Shown here in pieces: positions 33,571 through 44,849 of a DNA stretch of 64,000 bases. The stretch is from Gongronella butleri (lineage: Eukaryota; Mucoromycota; Mucoromycetes; Mucorales; Cunninghamellaceae). The stretch lies in the NCBI GenBank assembly GCA_025201375.1, contig JAIWZP010000011.1, positions 248,001 through 312,000 of the forward strand. Reading direction: 5' to 3'. Each line of letters starts with the position of its first letter. Position 1 is the stretch's first letter. Both the position numbers and the translations under genes were made by a program. A model generated the notes under the pieces. That model made no database searches. It had not been told where the DNA came from and saw only the letters and a program-made list of their open reading frames with translations.

Positions 33571-35410
33571 AAATGCTTTTGACATACTACTGTACTACTG
33601 TAAAGCGCCGTGTGCATGTCATTCTACAGTACTGTATAGGTTGCCGAGAACATCGAGATTGAAAATTTTGAAACGTTTCATGAACGCACGGCTTTCACAG
33701 GCGTACAAAGATCACGAATCGCGTAAATAAACATTCCAGAAATGACACCCAATGTCCTCTCTTTCAAATGGTACAAATTTCAATGATATCAATGCTCACG
33801 GGTTGACGACAATCGACAAACCAGTGCAGAATACTGTAATAATACTGTATGTGTACTGTAAATGTCGAAATTTTGGAGTCCTTTGTTAGGTAGATACCGG
33901 TTGTGCGACCGAGAATGAATCTTGGCTGTGATCCGCTGCCTTGCATGCTCTAATGATCCATGTCAAGATTGACATCATGGACTGAAGGTCTCACCGGCAG
34001 CATTCGATGACGTACCACGCTCATTTTCAAAACTGCAATTTTTCAGTGATTTTCTAAGGAGGTGAGTCAAGTATCGCAAAGGCATTGATGTTAGGTAGTT
34101 CTCGGCCCTGTTTAGCAACAAAAGTGACATAAAAATCCAGGGCGCACTCATCTAGTGTTACGGAAAATGTGATTTGCGTTGTTTTTAAGCCAGACTTTGA
34201 AACAAGGCTAACTCAACCATCGCAAGGATTATCTGCAGCGACGTGCAACATGGTTCATTGGAAACAGCGTCTACAGTATCGATGCTGGTGATCTCAAATA
34301 TAAACAAGGTTTGCCAGAACAGGCACGAGGGGTGAAAATGAGTGCCTTTTCACCATTTTGAATTGACGATGCAGTGCCGCACAGCCGTGACAACCGCTCA
34401 GCGCCCTGATTAAATTCATGCATCTGACACATTTACAGCCCATGGATGCGTTAGCGTGGCACTGAAGCGCGTTTTACCAAAAATATTCATCAGAAAAAAA
34501 AAGTAAAATCGCTCCTTGCTCTTCAACCAACAGATGGGCCGCGTTTTTTTTTTTTTTTTTTGGCCATTTTGATTGCTTTTTCCATGCCACTTTTCATTGT
34601 ACACAAGTTTGGTGCGTTTTAGGAAAACCCGTTTTCAACGTTTTGTTTTAGCGTGGGCCATGGTTCTTTTGCTCATGGGCTGCCTTTTGATGAACTTGTC
34701 GAAATGACATCAAACTTGCTTGATCCAGATGATGATTAAGTTAGTACACAATTGCATAATGCGTTTAAAACTGAAGCCAGTTATTTCAAGTAAGCATCAT
34801 TGATCGAAAATGGCACCTGATTGGTGGGTCGGCGTGTTCCCTCAATTGAACCTAGTCCTTTTTGTTGTCGAAGCCAGATGTTGAGTCCGTGTCGCGCTGT
34901 TGCATATCTTTTTAATCTCTGAGCTGTGAGATACATGTAGATCGATTGCCCTATTTCGTTTAAGAATGTAAAAAAAAAATGGAAATACACCAACTTAGAG
35001 TGACATATAGAAGCCGCCTGTGCGCACCACAGATTGCTGCGACACAGATAGATAGACTTGGAGGTCATTTGGCATGAGCAGCTCCAATCTCCAAGCTGCC
35101 AGAGGCCAAATAGCCGATCACCAGCAATGTCAAATTTGGGGCTGTTTCCACAAGCAAGTGTCTAGATGGACTCATGCATCCATCTCATCGTCATTTTGAC
35201 CATGTACCTGGTGCGTTCCCAGCAGGGGCGGAGATTGCTTTTGTATAAAAAACGTAATTTCTTTTATACGCATCCAATCGCTTTAAAACTCATTTCTGAC
35301 TATCCAACCATTAACAGAGTCAATTGGAAATCATAATTGGAGGCCAAAAATTAAGAAAAAATAAGTTTTAGAAGGTATTTGAAGATCCAAGGACACAGCT
35401 TTTCAAAAAT
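33571..35410. other. Gene-free stretch between repeats and tRNA
   Basis: No supported gene. A word related to family C ('taccacgctcattttcaaaa') occurs near 34014. TACTGTA/ACAGTA words cluster at 33588-33640 and 33832-33862. An 18-nt T-run lies at 34544-34561. Confidence 0.45.
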
Positions 35411-35484
35411 GCCCTCTTAGCTCAGTTGGTTAGAGCGTGGTGCTAATAACGCCAAGGCCATAGGTTCGACCCCTATAGGGGGCA
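35411..35484 (+). tRNA. tRNA-Ile (anticodon AAT)
   Basis: A complete cloverleaf can be folded: acceptor stem GCCCTCT with AGGGGGC and discriminator A, D arm GCTC...GAGC, anticodon stem TGGTG/CGCCA with loop CTAATAA, and T arm ATAGG-TTCGACC-CCTAT. The A box (TAGCTCAGTTGG) and B box (GGTTCGACCCC) for RNA polymerase III are present. The anticodon AAT (35445-35447) would be read as IAT after editing. No intron. T-rich sequence follows ('cttcttttctttttcc') as terminator. Confidence 0.96.
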
Positions 35485-35839
35485 TCTTCTTTTCTTTTTC
35501 CAACTCTGGTCGGAGTTCGAGGACAATTGGTTCGCCCAAATTTTTTTTTTTGCGCGATTTTGCAAAATTGGGCCATTTTTTCATTTAAAAGGACCGAAAG
35601 CAACAAAAATCTTGTCGATCCGTTGTCCAGCGATCTGCCCTAGTTGTGCTCTTACAGCAAACCGAGTTTGGTGAGCACTGGATCGCTAGATTTCGAGCAA
35701 TATTGGTTGCATTTGCTTTTCTTTTTTTTTCAATGCACATCGATTTATGACAGGCTTTTCTAGTAGCCGCATTTGCCTCTCTGATTGTCATGTATTTTCT
35801 TGGTTCCGTACATGAGTCTCATGGTCATTGAATCACCAG
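35485..35839. other. Spacer after tRNA-Ile
   Basis: AT-rich, nothing recognised apart from A/T runs. Confidence 0.45.
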
Positions 35840-36600
35840 ATGGCAAGCAATCATGATTCCAAAATCGCGTATGTTCGAAGGGATGCAGTCGAGAATTTAA
35901 ACATGGTGATGTTTAGGTCCTCTGATTGCCACGACATGTACGTCGTCTCCATAGCCGACAAATATGTAATAAAAAACGGGGGGGGGGGGTCCACTGATTG
36001 ATTTTGGCGAAAAATGAAATTTCGGCCCTGGTTTCTTCCAAGGGCCAGGTTGAAGAGTATTGGTCGCATTGCCTGGGAAAATACTGTGTATCGTCAGAAA
36101 GAGAGCAGCTTGGCACATATTTTGATGCAAAAGATCAGTGAAAATCTGTTGCTTTCCGACAGAAAGGCGCGAGGCCGAAAATTGGGCAGCTTTCGACGCG
36201 TGATAAACCGCGTCACGCTTCGAGTCCCATGCCGCGGTTTCTGATCAAATGCATGCATCTGTAGACCATCTTGCTAATGGACGCGTCTGCGAGGTTATAC
36301 GAGCGCGTTCTTCCAATGCAATTCAAGCGCAAAGTTTTATCGAAAGTCGCTTATTGCTCGCCAACGAGCAGATCGAAAGTGCTCTTTTCGACTTTTTTTT
36401 TTTTTTTTTTTTTGTCGTTTTCATCATGCGATGTTTCTTTGGTGAAGTTTTGGCGCAATTCTAAAGACCAGATTTTCAATTTTTTTTTTTTGGAGATTGT
36501 TATGGCAAAAGTTTTGACCCAAAATTGAGCCAGCTGATGATGGGTAAGCAAGGGGTCCAGCAATCCGTAGGTGTCCCTGCAAATAAAGATCACGCATTTG
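35840..36600 (+). repeat. Dispersed element family C, copy 3
   Basis: Follows family C order: 'ccagatggcaagcaatc', 'gggatgcagtcgagaattt', 'gccgacaaatatgtaataaaaaacgggg', 'cgacgcgtgataaaccgcgtcacgc', 'catgcatctg...cttgctaatggacgcgtc', 'aatgcaattcaagcg', 'ttgctcgccaacgagcag', a 22-nt T-run and 'catgcgatgtttctttggtg'. It is inverted relative to the copies near 26 kb and 55 kb. ACGCGT sites lie at 36196-36201 and 36281-36286. Confidence 0.75.
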
Positions 36601-37348
36601 TGCGAGCATCATGTCAAAAATAGAGAAATATTCGCTGGGGGAAAATAACTCTGTTTGATCCTACATCTGTTTTCGTCGGTAGGGCCAGTCGTGAGAGTCT
36701 CTGTGCGTCCTCGTGGATAAGCAATCGTATCTTTGTGGTGCTGGCGCGCTTTTGAAGCTCAATCCTTATCGTGCGGCTTTGAAGATGCGCAAAATTGGCA
36801 CATTTTGTGTAATGACGGCTCACATAATGGCAGATCGGGAAAATATGGTGCATTGCAGGTTCCTGGCATCCTTGTCAAAAGGGCCTTCTTTATCAGATTG
36901 TATTTACAGCTATCTCCAACGGGAGGGACGCGATTGACTCTCGGTGTGTGATGGGAAAGACCTCTCCTACGCGTAGGTATAATGAAAATGGCTCCAGGCA
37001 CCCGGAATTCTGATTTGCCAGGCTACCATGGATGGGAATGCGGGCCAATGGGCAAGAGATCGAGTTTCCAAATAGGATAGAAATTACCGTTTCGCCGTCT
37101 TTTGGCCCTGGGTAAGAAACTTTGTACAACGGGAACAGCGATGTGCCCAATGACAACCGCTCATGACACGCACACCACCTTCCGCGTTTAGACTTTTTTT
37201 CTCTCCCCGGATATTGCACATTTTTTGTTAAGGTTTTTCATTTCAGACGCTACATTGGAAGAAAAATAGAAAATTGAGCGTGACGACCCGCCATCAAGCT
37301 TTTTTCTCCGTCGACCTGAGATACGCGCGAGGGGGGGGGAGGCGTTGC
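36601..37348. other. Spacer upstream of the acid phosphatase gene
   Basis: No supported gene. The right end holds the phosphatase promoter. Confidence 0.45.
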
Positions 37349-37358
37349 TATAAATATA
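37349..37358 (+). promoter_or_regulatory. TATA box of acid phosphatase 1
   Basis: TATAAATATA, 89 to 98 bp upstream of the ATG at 37447. Preceded by a G-run and followed by a pyrimidine-rich leader. Confidence 0.65.
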
Positions 37359-37446
37359 TCCTGCATCGGTGTCAATCGTCTCCTTTTTTTTTCCTGGTTC
37401 TTTCACCTTTTTTTTTTTTTTTTTTTTTGATCTGATTATATTCAAG

Positions 37447-38953
37447 ATGCGCATTTTGCTTGCCACCTCTTTGTTAATTTCGCTTGCCGCGAGCGTGCCA
37501 ATGGCTCGTGAAGAGGCTGCATCTTCGTCCAAGCCATGGGAGATCAAGGCACCTTCGTACTATGACTATTGTTTGGCGACGGCGCCGGTGCCGCACAAGT
37601 ACAAGCCCCTGGATGACGATGCGGAGCTGGCGTTTGTGCAGGCAATCTTGCGTCACGGCGATCGCACGCCGCTCAACACGTTCCCTCACGACGACATGGT
37701 CTGGAACGACTGCTCGCATCAATTGGACACCATCACGCTGACAGATGCCGGCAGCAAAATGCCCAACAAGCACATGGGCATGGCCGTGCAGCAGCGCATC
37801 TTCACTGCACAGGGCAACAGCACGTTTAGCTTTGACATGTACCGCGGCGACTGTGAATTTGGTCAATTGACCGACAAGGGCAAGGACATGCACCGCGATT
37901 TGGGCCGCCAGCTGCGTAGCATCTACGTGGATCAATTGGGCTACTTGCCAAACGACTTTGAGTTGGAGCAAATGTTTGTGCGCACCACAAATGTGTGGAG
38001 GACGAAGAATTCGGCCGAAGGCCTCATGGATGGCTTGTATCCAAAGAAGCACTGGTAAAAAAAAAAAAAAAAAAAGGAAGAAAAAAAAAAACGAGGACAA
38101 AACCCCGCCCCCCACAAGTAAGCTCACTAATTTCTTCACCAGGAAACACGGCCTTGTGATGCCCTTGTACACGGCGCCGGCTCGCATGGAGAACATGAGC
38201 CCCAATACGGATTTCTGCCCGAAATTGAGCGTGCTGACGGATCAGGCGTACGCGGAAGATACGTGGAAGGCGTTTTTGGCATCGCAGCAACCTGCGGCGG
38301 ACCGTTTTGCCAAAATTTTGGGCTCGAGCCCGATTTACGGCAAGTCACCCAGCGACGTCAATTCGCAATGGATCGGGTACATGGACGCGTTCATGCCACG
38401 CGTGTGCCATGACAAGCCGCTGCCTTGTACGTACAATAATGTGACGCGCAAGCACGATGGTGCGTGTGCGACCAAGGACGACGCGCATCTTGCGCTGCGC
38501 AACAGCTTTTATCAGTACATTTGGCCCAAGCGCGACGCGCCTCAGGCCAAGAGCATCCTGCGTCTGGCCATTGGCTCGTTCATTGGCGACATTGTGTCTG
38601 AATTGCGTGCCGCCATGACACACCACAAATTGAACACGTTCCCTGCAGGCAAGCATCGCTTCTCCGTCTACAGCGGCCACGATGATACCGTCGTTGCCGT
38701 CCTGGGCGCGCTCAATGCCGCCGATAAGGACATGATCTGGCCCCCCTTCCGCTCCAACTTGCTCGTCGAACTGTGGAAGAAGAAATCAGGCAAATATGTC
38801 GTCCGCATCATCTACAATGGCCACAGCCTCACCCTCAAGGACAATGATGTCTGGTGCGACATGGATCACTGCAGCGTCGATACCTTCCTTAAGCGCCTGG
38901 ATGAATATGTGCCTGAGAATCTTGAAGATGAGTGCGATGCGTACGAATTTTAA
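37447..38953 (+). CDS. Secreted histidine acid phosphatase, paralogue 1
   Basis: Two exons, 37447-38054 and 38143-38953, giving 472 residues. A signal peptide is evident (MRILLATSLLISLAASVPMA). The catalytic motif RHGDRTP lies at 69-75, with His70 the predicted phospho-acceptor, and the second motif, SGHDDT, puts the proton donor pair His-Asp at 382-383. N-glycosylation sequons (for example GNSTF) and many cysteines fit an extracellular enzyme. The family hydrolyses phosphomonoesters at acid pH and includes phytases; the substrate cannot be fixed from sequence. An in-frame upstream ATG (37369) would put a poly-Phe stretch before the signal peptide, so the later ATG is preferred. A paralogue lies at 52102-53544. 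Confidence 0.93.
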
Positions 38954-38996
38954 TTTATTCTCCCTTTTTTTTTATTATTGTCCTCGCCCCTCCCCT

Positions 38997-39002
38997 AATA
39001 AA
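38997..39002 (+). terminator. Poly(A) signal of acid phosphatase 1
   Basis: AATAAA, 44 bp after the stop codon. Confidence 0.5.
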
Positions 39003-39315
39003 AAGTGTATTTTTATCCTCGTCGTCGTCTCATGGAATCTCGGAATGGGACATGCATGAATGTGGTGACATCATCTTGCTACCTTTTTTTGATTTTTTTT
39101 TACGCACCAATCAAAAAGGACGGCTTGCATGCGGAATTTCAAAAAGGGCGTCTCCAAAAAAAAAAAAAAAAAGGGGGCGCAAAGCACCACCAGAAGAATG
39201 GGCTTTTTTTTCTTCTTGTCTTTCCACGGTCTTCTTTTCAGCCCTTTTTTTCGTTCTTCTCCCTCTTTTTTTATTTTATTTCTTTATTTTTTGTGTGCGT
39301 GCGTGTGCAAAGCGA
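39003..39315. other. Short spacer
   Basis: T-rich leader before the next gene, with A-run at 39157-39171. No gene. Confidence 0.5.
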
Positions 39316-40608
39316 ATGACAGAGTCCTCCACTGGTGCCTCTTCCGGCTACGGGCAGCCTGACCGGCGTCCCGAGTTTTTCAAGCCTGATACGATTGACA
39401 CACTGACGTACGACAAGCCCAACGCCTATGACGACGGCGACGCCGCCACCCCGCACGTTGACGCAGACTATGCGCTCAACGAGGAATATGTAGACGACGG
39501 AGAGGAGCCGTTAAATAGCACCGTGGTGCGCTACAAGTCGCGCAAAACGCGCCTCGCGCCCTCCGCGACCTCTTTTGCTCAAAATGACGCCGACGCCAAT
39601 GACTCAGCCGCGGTGCCAAGCACGCCAATGCCGACAACACCTGGTCCGGCACCGGCACCAGCCATTGACACGCACGAATCGAGGACACCGTCGCCCACGC
39701 CGTCTGAATTCATGACACCGTCGCTCATGACGCCCGCGAGCACCACTGTCGGCTCCGTCCTGCCCGAGGATATTGTCATTCACGGTTTATCGTCGTCTTC
39801 GTCATTGCTGCTCGATTCTGCTATTATTAGCCCAAGCACAAGCGTGTCGTCGTTCCAATCCGCGTCATCGACCTTTGGACAGGGCAAGCGCCTTGAATCA
39901 CTCAAGCAATTGCCGCCCGACGCGCTGATAAAGTACGATTTGCGAAAGCACTCGCTGACGCGGCCTCATTTGCACGATATTTACATGGGCGGCACCAAGA
40001 CCTTGGCCTTCCGCAAATTGCAATCGCACTCGTACTCGTGGGGGTTCCAAAACATCCTTTATCGGCCGGACAATGACGCCAATGGCAAGAAAACCATGAT
40101 CAAAGTGGCCGAGGTACGCCGTCGCGCGTTCCAAAAGGAGATGACCATCGAGTGGGCCATGGACGACCACCCAACCGACGATACCAACCATGTAAGCAGC
40201 CGCAGCAGCATCTGCAGCGATGACAGCCAAGGCAGCCATTGCGACACCCTCGAAAACACGGCAAGCAACCTGCTCCTCTTTTGCTACTACACAACCTTCG
40301 CCTCAAAATACACCATCCGATGGCGCCGCACCAGCCTCGTCTCGCACGACATCTACTGCTTGATCCGCCCTGTAGAGGTCACAAAGGGAGGATGGCAGCT
40401 GCTCGCCGAATTCGACAGCCACGGCATGGGCTACCTCATCCATGTCGGCCAGCTGGCTATCAACAAGGACACACTCGAAAAAGTCGACCAGCCCGAACAT
40501 CTCAAGGCCCATCTCTTGGTCACCTGCTGCACACTTGTCGATCTCATGCGCGAGGTCGTGCAAAAGGCCGTCGGAATCACAGGTGGCGGCGTCGCCGCCA
40601 GCGGCTAG
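39316..40608 (+). CDS. Unrecognised protein with a conserved-looking C-terminal globular domain
   Basis: Intronless, 430 residues. Residues 1-190 are disordered and rich in Asp, Pro, Ser and Thr, including RTPSPTPSEFMTPS, a typical proline-directed kinase context. From about 210 to 425 the composition becomes that of a folded domain rich in beta strands (KYDLRKHSLTRPHLHDIYMG, SWGFQNILYRPDN, KYTIRWRRTSLVSHDIYCLI). The pattern faintly recalls Tubby/LURP-one-like folds seen in fungi, but I do not recognise it with confidence. No signal peptide or membrane segment. An AATAAA follows at 40700. Confidence 0.7.
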   Translation: MTESSTGASSGYGQPDRRPEFFKPDTIDTLTYDKPNAYDDGDAATPHVDADYALNEEYVDDGEEPLNSTVVRYKSRKTRLAPSATSFAQNDADANDSAAVPSTPMPTTPGPAPAPAIDTHESRTPSPTPSEFMTPSLMTPASTTVGSVLPEDIVIHGLSSSSSLLLDSAIISPSTSVSSFQSASSTFGQGKRLESLKQLPPDALIKYDLRKHSLTRPHLHDIYMGGTKTLAFRKLQSHSYSWGFQNILYRPDNDANGKKTMIKVAEVRRRAFQKEMTIEWAMDDHPTDDTNHVSSRSSICSDDSQGSHCDTLENTASNLLLFCYYTTFASKYTIRWRRTSLVSHDIYCLIRPVEVTKGGWQLLAEFDSHGMGYLIHVGQLAINKDTLEKVDQPEHLKAHLLVTCCTLVDLMREVVQKAVGITGGGVAASG

Positions 40609-40699
40609 GTTTTTTTTTTTTTTTTTGATGAGTTTGTCCAAGTGAGCCCTTTTTTCCCTAGAAATTGAGCATGAATTCATAGACGCGTATTTGTACAAA

Positions 40700-40705
40700 A
40701 ATAAA
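40700..40705 (+). terminator. Poly(A) signal of the 430-residue protein gene
   Basis: AATAAA, 92 bp after the stop codon. Confidence 0.45.
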
Positions 40706-40989
40706 GTAAAAAATTGTTCCATGAAATCATGCTCGTGGCAAGCTCAAAGGCACGGGAACTTCAATTGACGCGAAGACTTGGCTGTATCCATCTTTTTTTT
40801 TTTTTTTTTTTTTTTGCCTTGCCTTGCCTTCTCTTTTCATTCTCTTGGATGTTGTCAAGGTGCCACCGAATGTCAAGTCACTTGAGCATTTGAAGAAATC
40901 AAAGTAGTGTGTTTCGAGAAATTTGATTGGACCTTTTTTTGTCGCATTTTGATCGCGTCTCAAAGAATTCATATTCCATAAGGATGCAA
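40706..40989. other. Spacer
   Basis: Contains a T-run of about 23 nt at 40793-40815. Nothing else recognised. Confidence 0.45.
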
Positions 40990-41560
40990 AGGCTTTGAAC
41001 CGATGATTCATGGACGGCTGGATCGAACAAGTCTATTCCCTGGTTGCCAACCAGTAGCTGGCGATCCATCGCATTTTCGAAATTGATGAATATTCCAAGG
41101 CGATCAGTCGAGGATTTGAAAAATGAGACACTTACGTGCCTAGATCGCCACACCATTCAACCATATGGTGAACACAGCGGACAAAAAAGTAATAAAAAAC
41201 TGGGGTACATCTATTAGGTTTCGCGCAAAACGCAATTTGCTTCAAATTTTCACCCCAAGACTATCTCGAAGAAAACTCGCAGCAGGCACCCAAAGCGCTG
41301 TGCACAAGAAAGAGCACGGACAGTTGCGTACGTGGATATCAATGATCAATGCAAAAAACGAGTTCCATGCAGAATTGACGCGGCCAACCTGTCATCGGGC
41401 AAACTTGGGCGCGTAAAAAGCGCGTCAGACGTCGATTAACGCGTGTCTATTCCCTATCAATTCCACGTACCTGGAGTGTCTCTTGCTTGTGGACGCGTCA
41501 GCGCGGCTCTATGGATGCATTTTCCCAGTGCAAATCGCGCGTGCAGTTGTAACAAAGTGA
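40990..41560 (+). repeat. Dispersed element family C, copy 4
   Basis: Order: 'ggcgatccatcgcattttcgaaa', 'ccaaggcgatcagtcgaggatttgaaaaatg', 'agcggacaaaaaagtaataaaaaactgggg', 'aacgcgtgtc', 'tcttgcttgtggacgcgtcagcg', 'ctatggatgcattttcccagtgcaaatcg'. Same orientation as copies 1 and 3. ACGCGT sites lie at 41439-41444 and 41493-41498. Confidence 0.7.
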
Positions 41561-41869
41561 CCCTGAAATTGCCTATCCAAGATTGAAACTGCCTAACATC
41601 AATAAAGCGCTATTTTTTTTGTATGGAGGCACGTTGTGCCCTAGCCTTTGAGCACGCAGTGATGACTAATTTATATTGTTTTGTAAAGAACAATGAAAAA
41701 ATGCACAAAACGCGCAGGTTTTGCCAATTGTCGGCATCAACTTTGTTCATTTACAGTGTTGTTTGATTCTGAACAATGCAGAAATGACGTTGTGCATGGG
41801 GTGTTTCTAAGCTACATATCGTGATACCAGCATGATTTTGGCGCGAAAAACGAAAAACGCGCAAAATAT
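41561..41869. other. Spacer between family C and array 2
   Basis: AT-rich, nothing recognised. Confidence 0.4.
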
Positions 41870-43760
41870 CATTCTGGCTCTAGAGTTCACTAGCAAACAC
41901 GAATCTCGAGATTTCTCGGGACTGAGTGATCAGATTCGCGAAAAAACATTAACACCGTTGGAGAAATAAGTCTACCATCAACTGGTCCAAATTTGGGGCC
42001 AGATGTGCAAGTTTCTGATGAAGCGCCAGTTTCGTAGGCGTAACAGAGGTAAGATCACGACCATTTGGTCTCGTTCCGCGGCAACAGTTGATCGCTCTGA
42101 CGTTTAAGGCCCCTCAAATGAATCAGCGAGCAAACGCGGTAAAAGCGCTTGTGGTTTGGAGAGATCGCGTCGAGTTCTCGGCGAGTTAGCCTTCAGGGAT
42201 TGTTTTGACCCTGCTTTGGCCCTGAATTTGTGAAAAATGCATTTTGTCAGGACTGGGTGATCCGATTTGCGAAAAAACTTGGAATCATTGATGTTTTGAG
42301 TCAGAAATTTATTGATATAAATTTGGAAGCATACGGTCAGGTTCATCGGGAGAACGCGTAAAATATTGTTTGGCGCTGGGTTTTTACTAACAAACACGAA
42401 TCTCGAGATTCCTCGAGACTGAGTGATCCGATTCGCGAACAAAATTAACACTGTTGGAGAATTGGGCCTACCATTAACTGGTCCAAATTTGGGAACAGAT
42501 GAGCAAGTTTCTGATGAAGCGCCAGTTTCATAGGCGTAAAGGTGGTAAATTTACCGCCATTTGGTCTCGTACCGCGGCGACAGCTGAGCACCCCGGCGCG
42601 AGAGCCATATCAAATGAATCAGCGGACAAACGCGGTAAAAGCGCTTGTGGTTTGGGGACATCGCAGCGAGTTTTGGGCAAGTTAGCTTTCATGGATCGTT
42701 TTGATACTGATTTGGCCATGAAATTATGAAAAATGCTTTTTCTCAGGACTGAGTGATCCGATCTCTGAAAAAAACTTGACATCCACGGAATTGTGAGTCG
42801 AATATCCATTGGTCTAAATTTGGAGGCATACGGTCAGGTTCATCGGGAGAAATGCGTAAAATATTATTTGACGCCCGGGGTTCACTAGCAAACACGAATC
42901 TCAAGATTTTTCGAGACTGAGCGATCCGATTCGCGAACAAAATGAACATCGTAGGAGAATTGGGTTTACCATTAACTGGTCCATATTTGGGACCAGATGA
43001 ACAAGTTTCTGATGAAGCGCCAATTTCGTAGGCGTAATGGGGGTAAAGTTAACAGCATTTGGTCTCGTACCGCGACAACGACTGAGCGCCTCAACACATG
43101 TGTCACCTCAAGTGAATCAGCGGGCAAACGCGGTAAAAGCGTATGTGGTTTGTGGACATCGCTTCGATTTCTCGGCAAGTTAGCCTTTGGAGATCGTTTT
43201 AAACCTGATTTGGCCCTGATTTTATAAAAAGTACATTTTCTCAGGACTGAGTGATCCGATCTCTAGAAAAACTTGACACCGTTGGATCTGTGAGTCGAGC
43301 ATCCACTGGTAAAAATTTGGAGTAATATGGTCTGGCTCATCGGGAGAAACGCGTAAAATATTATTTAACACTGTGCTTTCACTAGCAAACACAAATCTCG
43401 AGGTTTCTCGGGACCGAGCGATCCGATTCGCAAACAAAATTAATACCGTTGGAGAATTGGGTCTACACTCAACCGGTCCAAATTTGGAACTAGATGAGCA
43501 AGTTTCTGAAGAAGCACCAGTTTCATAGGCATGAAGGGGGTAAGATCGACACCATTTGGTCTCGTACCGTGACAACGGCTGAGCACCCCGACTCATGAGT
43601 TACCTCAAATGAATCAGCGTGCAAATGCGGTGAAAGCGCTTGTGGTTTGGGGACATCGCGTCGATATCTCGACGAGATAAACTTCAGGGATCGTTTTGAC
43701 CCTGTTTTGGCCCTGATTTTACGCAAAATGCACTTTCGCAGGACTGAGTGATCAGATCTC
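41870..43760. repeat. About 500-bp tandem repeat array, copy 2
   Basis: Same monomer family and orientation as 1340-3420. The landmark 'cgcgtaaaatatt' (or a variant) recurs near 41862, 42356, 42853 and 43349, again 494 to 497 bp apart. Each unit shows 'actagcaaacacgaatctcgagattt', 'ctgagtgatccgattcgcgaac', 'ctggtccaaatttgg', 'caagtttctgatgaagcgcc' and 'aatcagcggacaaacgcggtaaaagcg'. Confidence 0.9.
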
Positions 43761-44215
43761 TGGAAAAACTTGACATTGTCGAATTTTTGTGTTCAGCATT
43801 CTCTAGCTCAAACATAGGACCCGACGAACAAGATCCGCAGGACACGCTCTGCAAAAAAGGGGTAAGATCTTTTTCATTTTGGTAGCGTACGCGACAATGG
43901 TCCAGCACATCGACGCGCGAGTCATCTCAAATGAATCTGTGATTAAGGACGGTAAAAAGACTTGCGTTTTGGAGACATTGCATTTAAATCTCGGCGAGTT
44001 GGTGTGCAAATACTATGAAAACTCGCATTTTCGATGTTGGATTGACAGACATGATATTCGTTCGGTTCTGCCTGCCTGTCCATATTCACAAATATGGACT
44101 TTCGCAAAAAAAAAAAAAATCAGTCAGTATCTCGGCATAAGTGCCCGAGAAAACGTACAAAAGAACAAATTCATCCCTTTTGGGGTTTGCACACAATTTG
44201 TCGGGCGGGGATAAA
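43720..44215. repeat. Right-end block of the 500-bp array, copy 2
   Basis: Matches 3390-3930: 'gacattgtcgaatttttgtgttcagc', 'ctctagctcaaacataggacccgacgaacaagatccg', 'cattttggtagcgta', 'gcctgtccatattcacaaat', 'atcagtcag', 'gcccgagaaaa' and 'tttgcacacaa'. Confidence 0.75.
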
Positions 44216-44849
44216 ATGACGCCCGAGCGCATCGCATTATACTCGTGCAAGATTCAATCTGATCGAATAACAATCTGGTGTCCCAGAATTAAAATTGTGA
44301 ATCTGTGGCAGGACGCCAATTTTCTTGCCAATGGTTTACTTCATGTCTAGTTTCAACGTTATTCATGAAAGACCCAAGATCGAAAAGCCCTATTGTAAAA
44401 AAGTTTTATGGTGCGGAGGTCATTGGATGGCATGCATGTCAATTTCGCGCAAATGGCGATATTTTCCCTCTTTTCGATCATTGCTATTATTACATTGATC
44501 CATGAAATCGTCACCAAGGACCATGAAATTGATGTCATCGTCTGCGCTAGGCAATTCGACATGTCTTTTTGGGTACAGTATATCAGGATGTCAAAACAGC
44601 GCCAAAGAACGATTGCGCTGCTCGTGGGTGTAAAAAAAAAAAAAGCGCAACCCAATGCGACATGTTCTTGCCCAGTGTCGGCTGCAAAAAAGTCGGACCC
44701 CCTAGAATTGCGCCTCTCTGGAAATTCATGCTGATGGAAATCAGGTCATGTGCCTGTCATGGCACCTTTTCTTGTCCACCCCCGTGTTTTTTTTCATTTT
44801 GATTGTTCCTCTTTCACATCTTTTCATCGTTTTCATCAGTCATCCATCC
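44216..44849. other. Spacer before F-box gene
   Basis: No supported gene or known repeat. The right end would contain the promoter and leader of the F-box gene. Confidence 0.45.
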
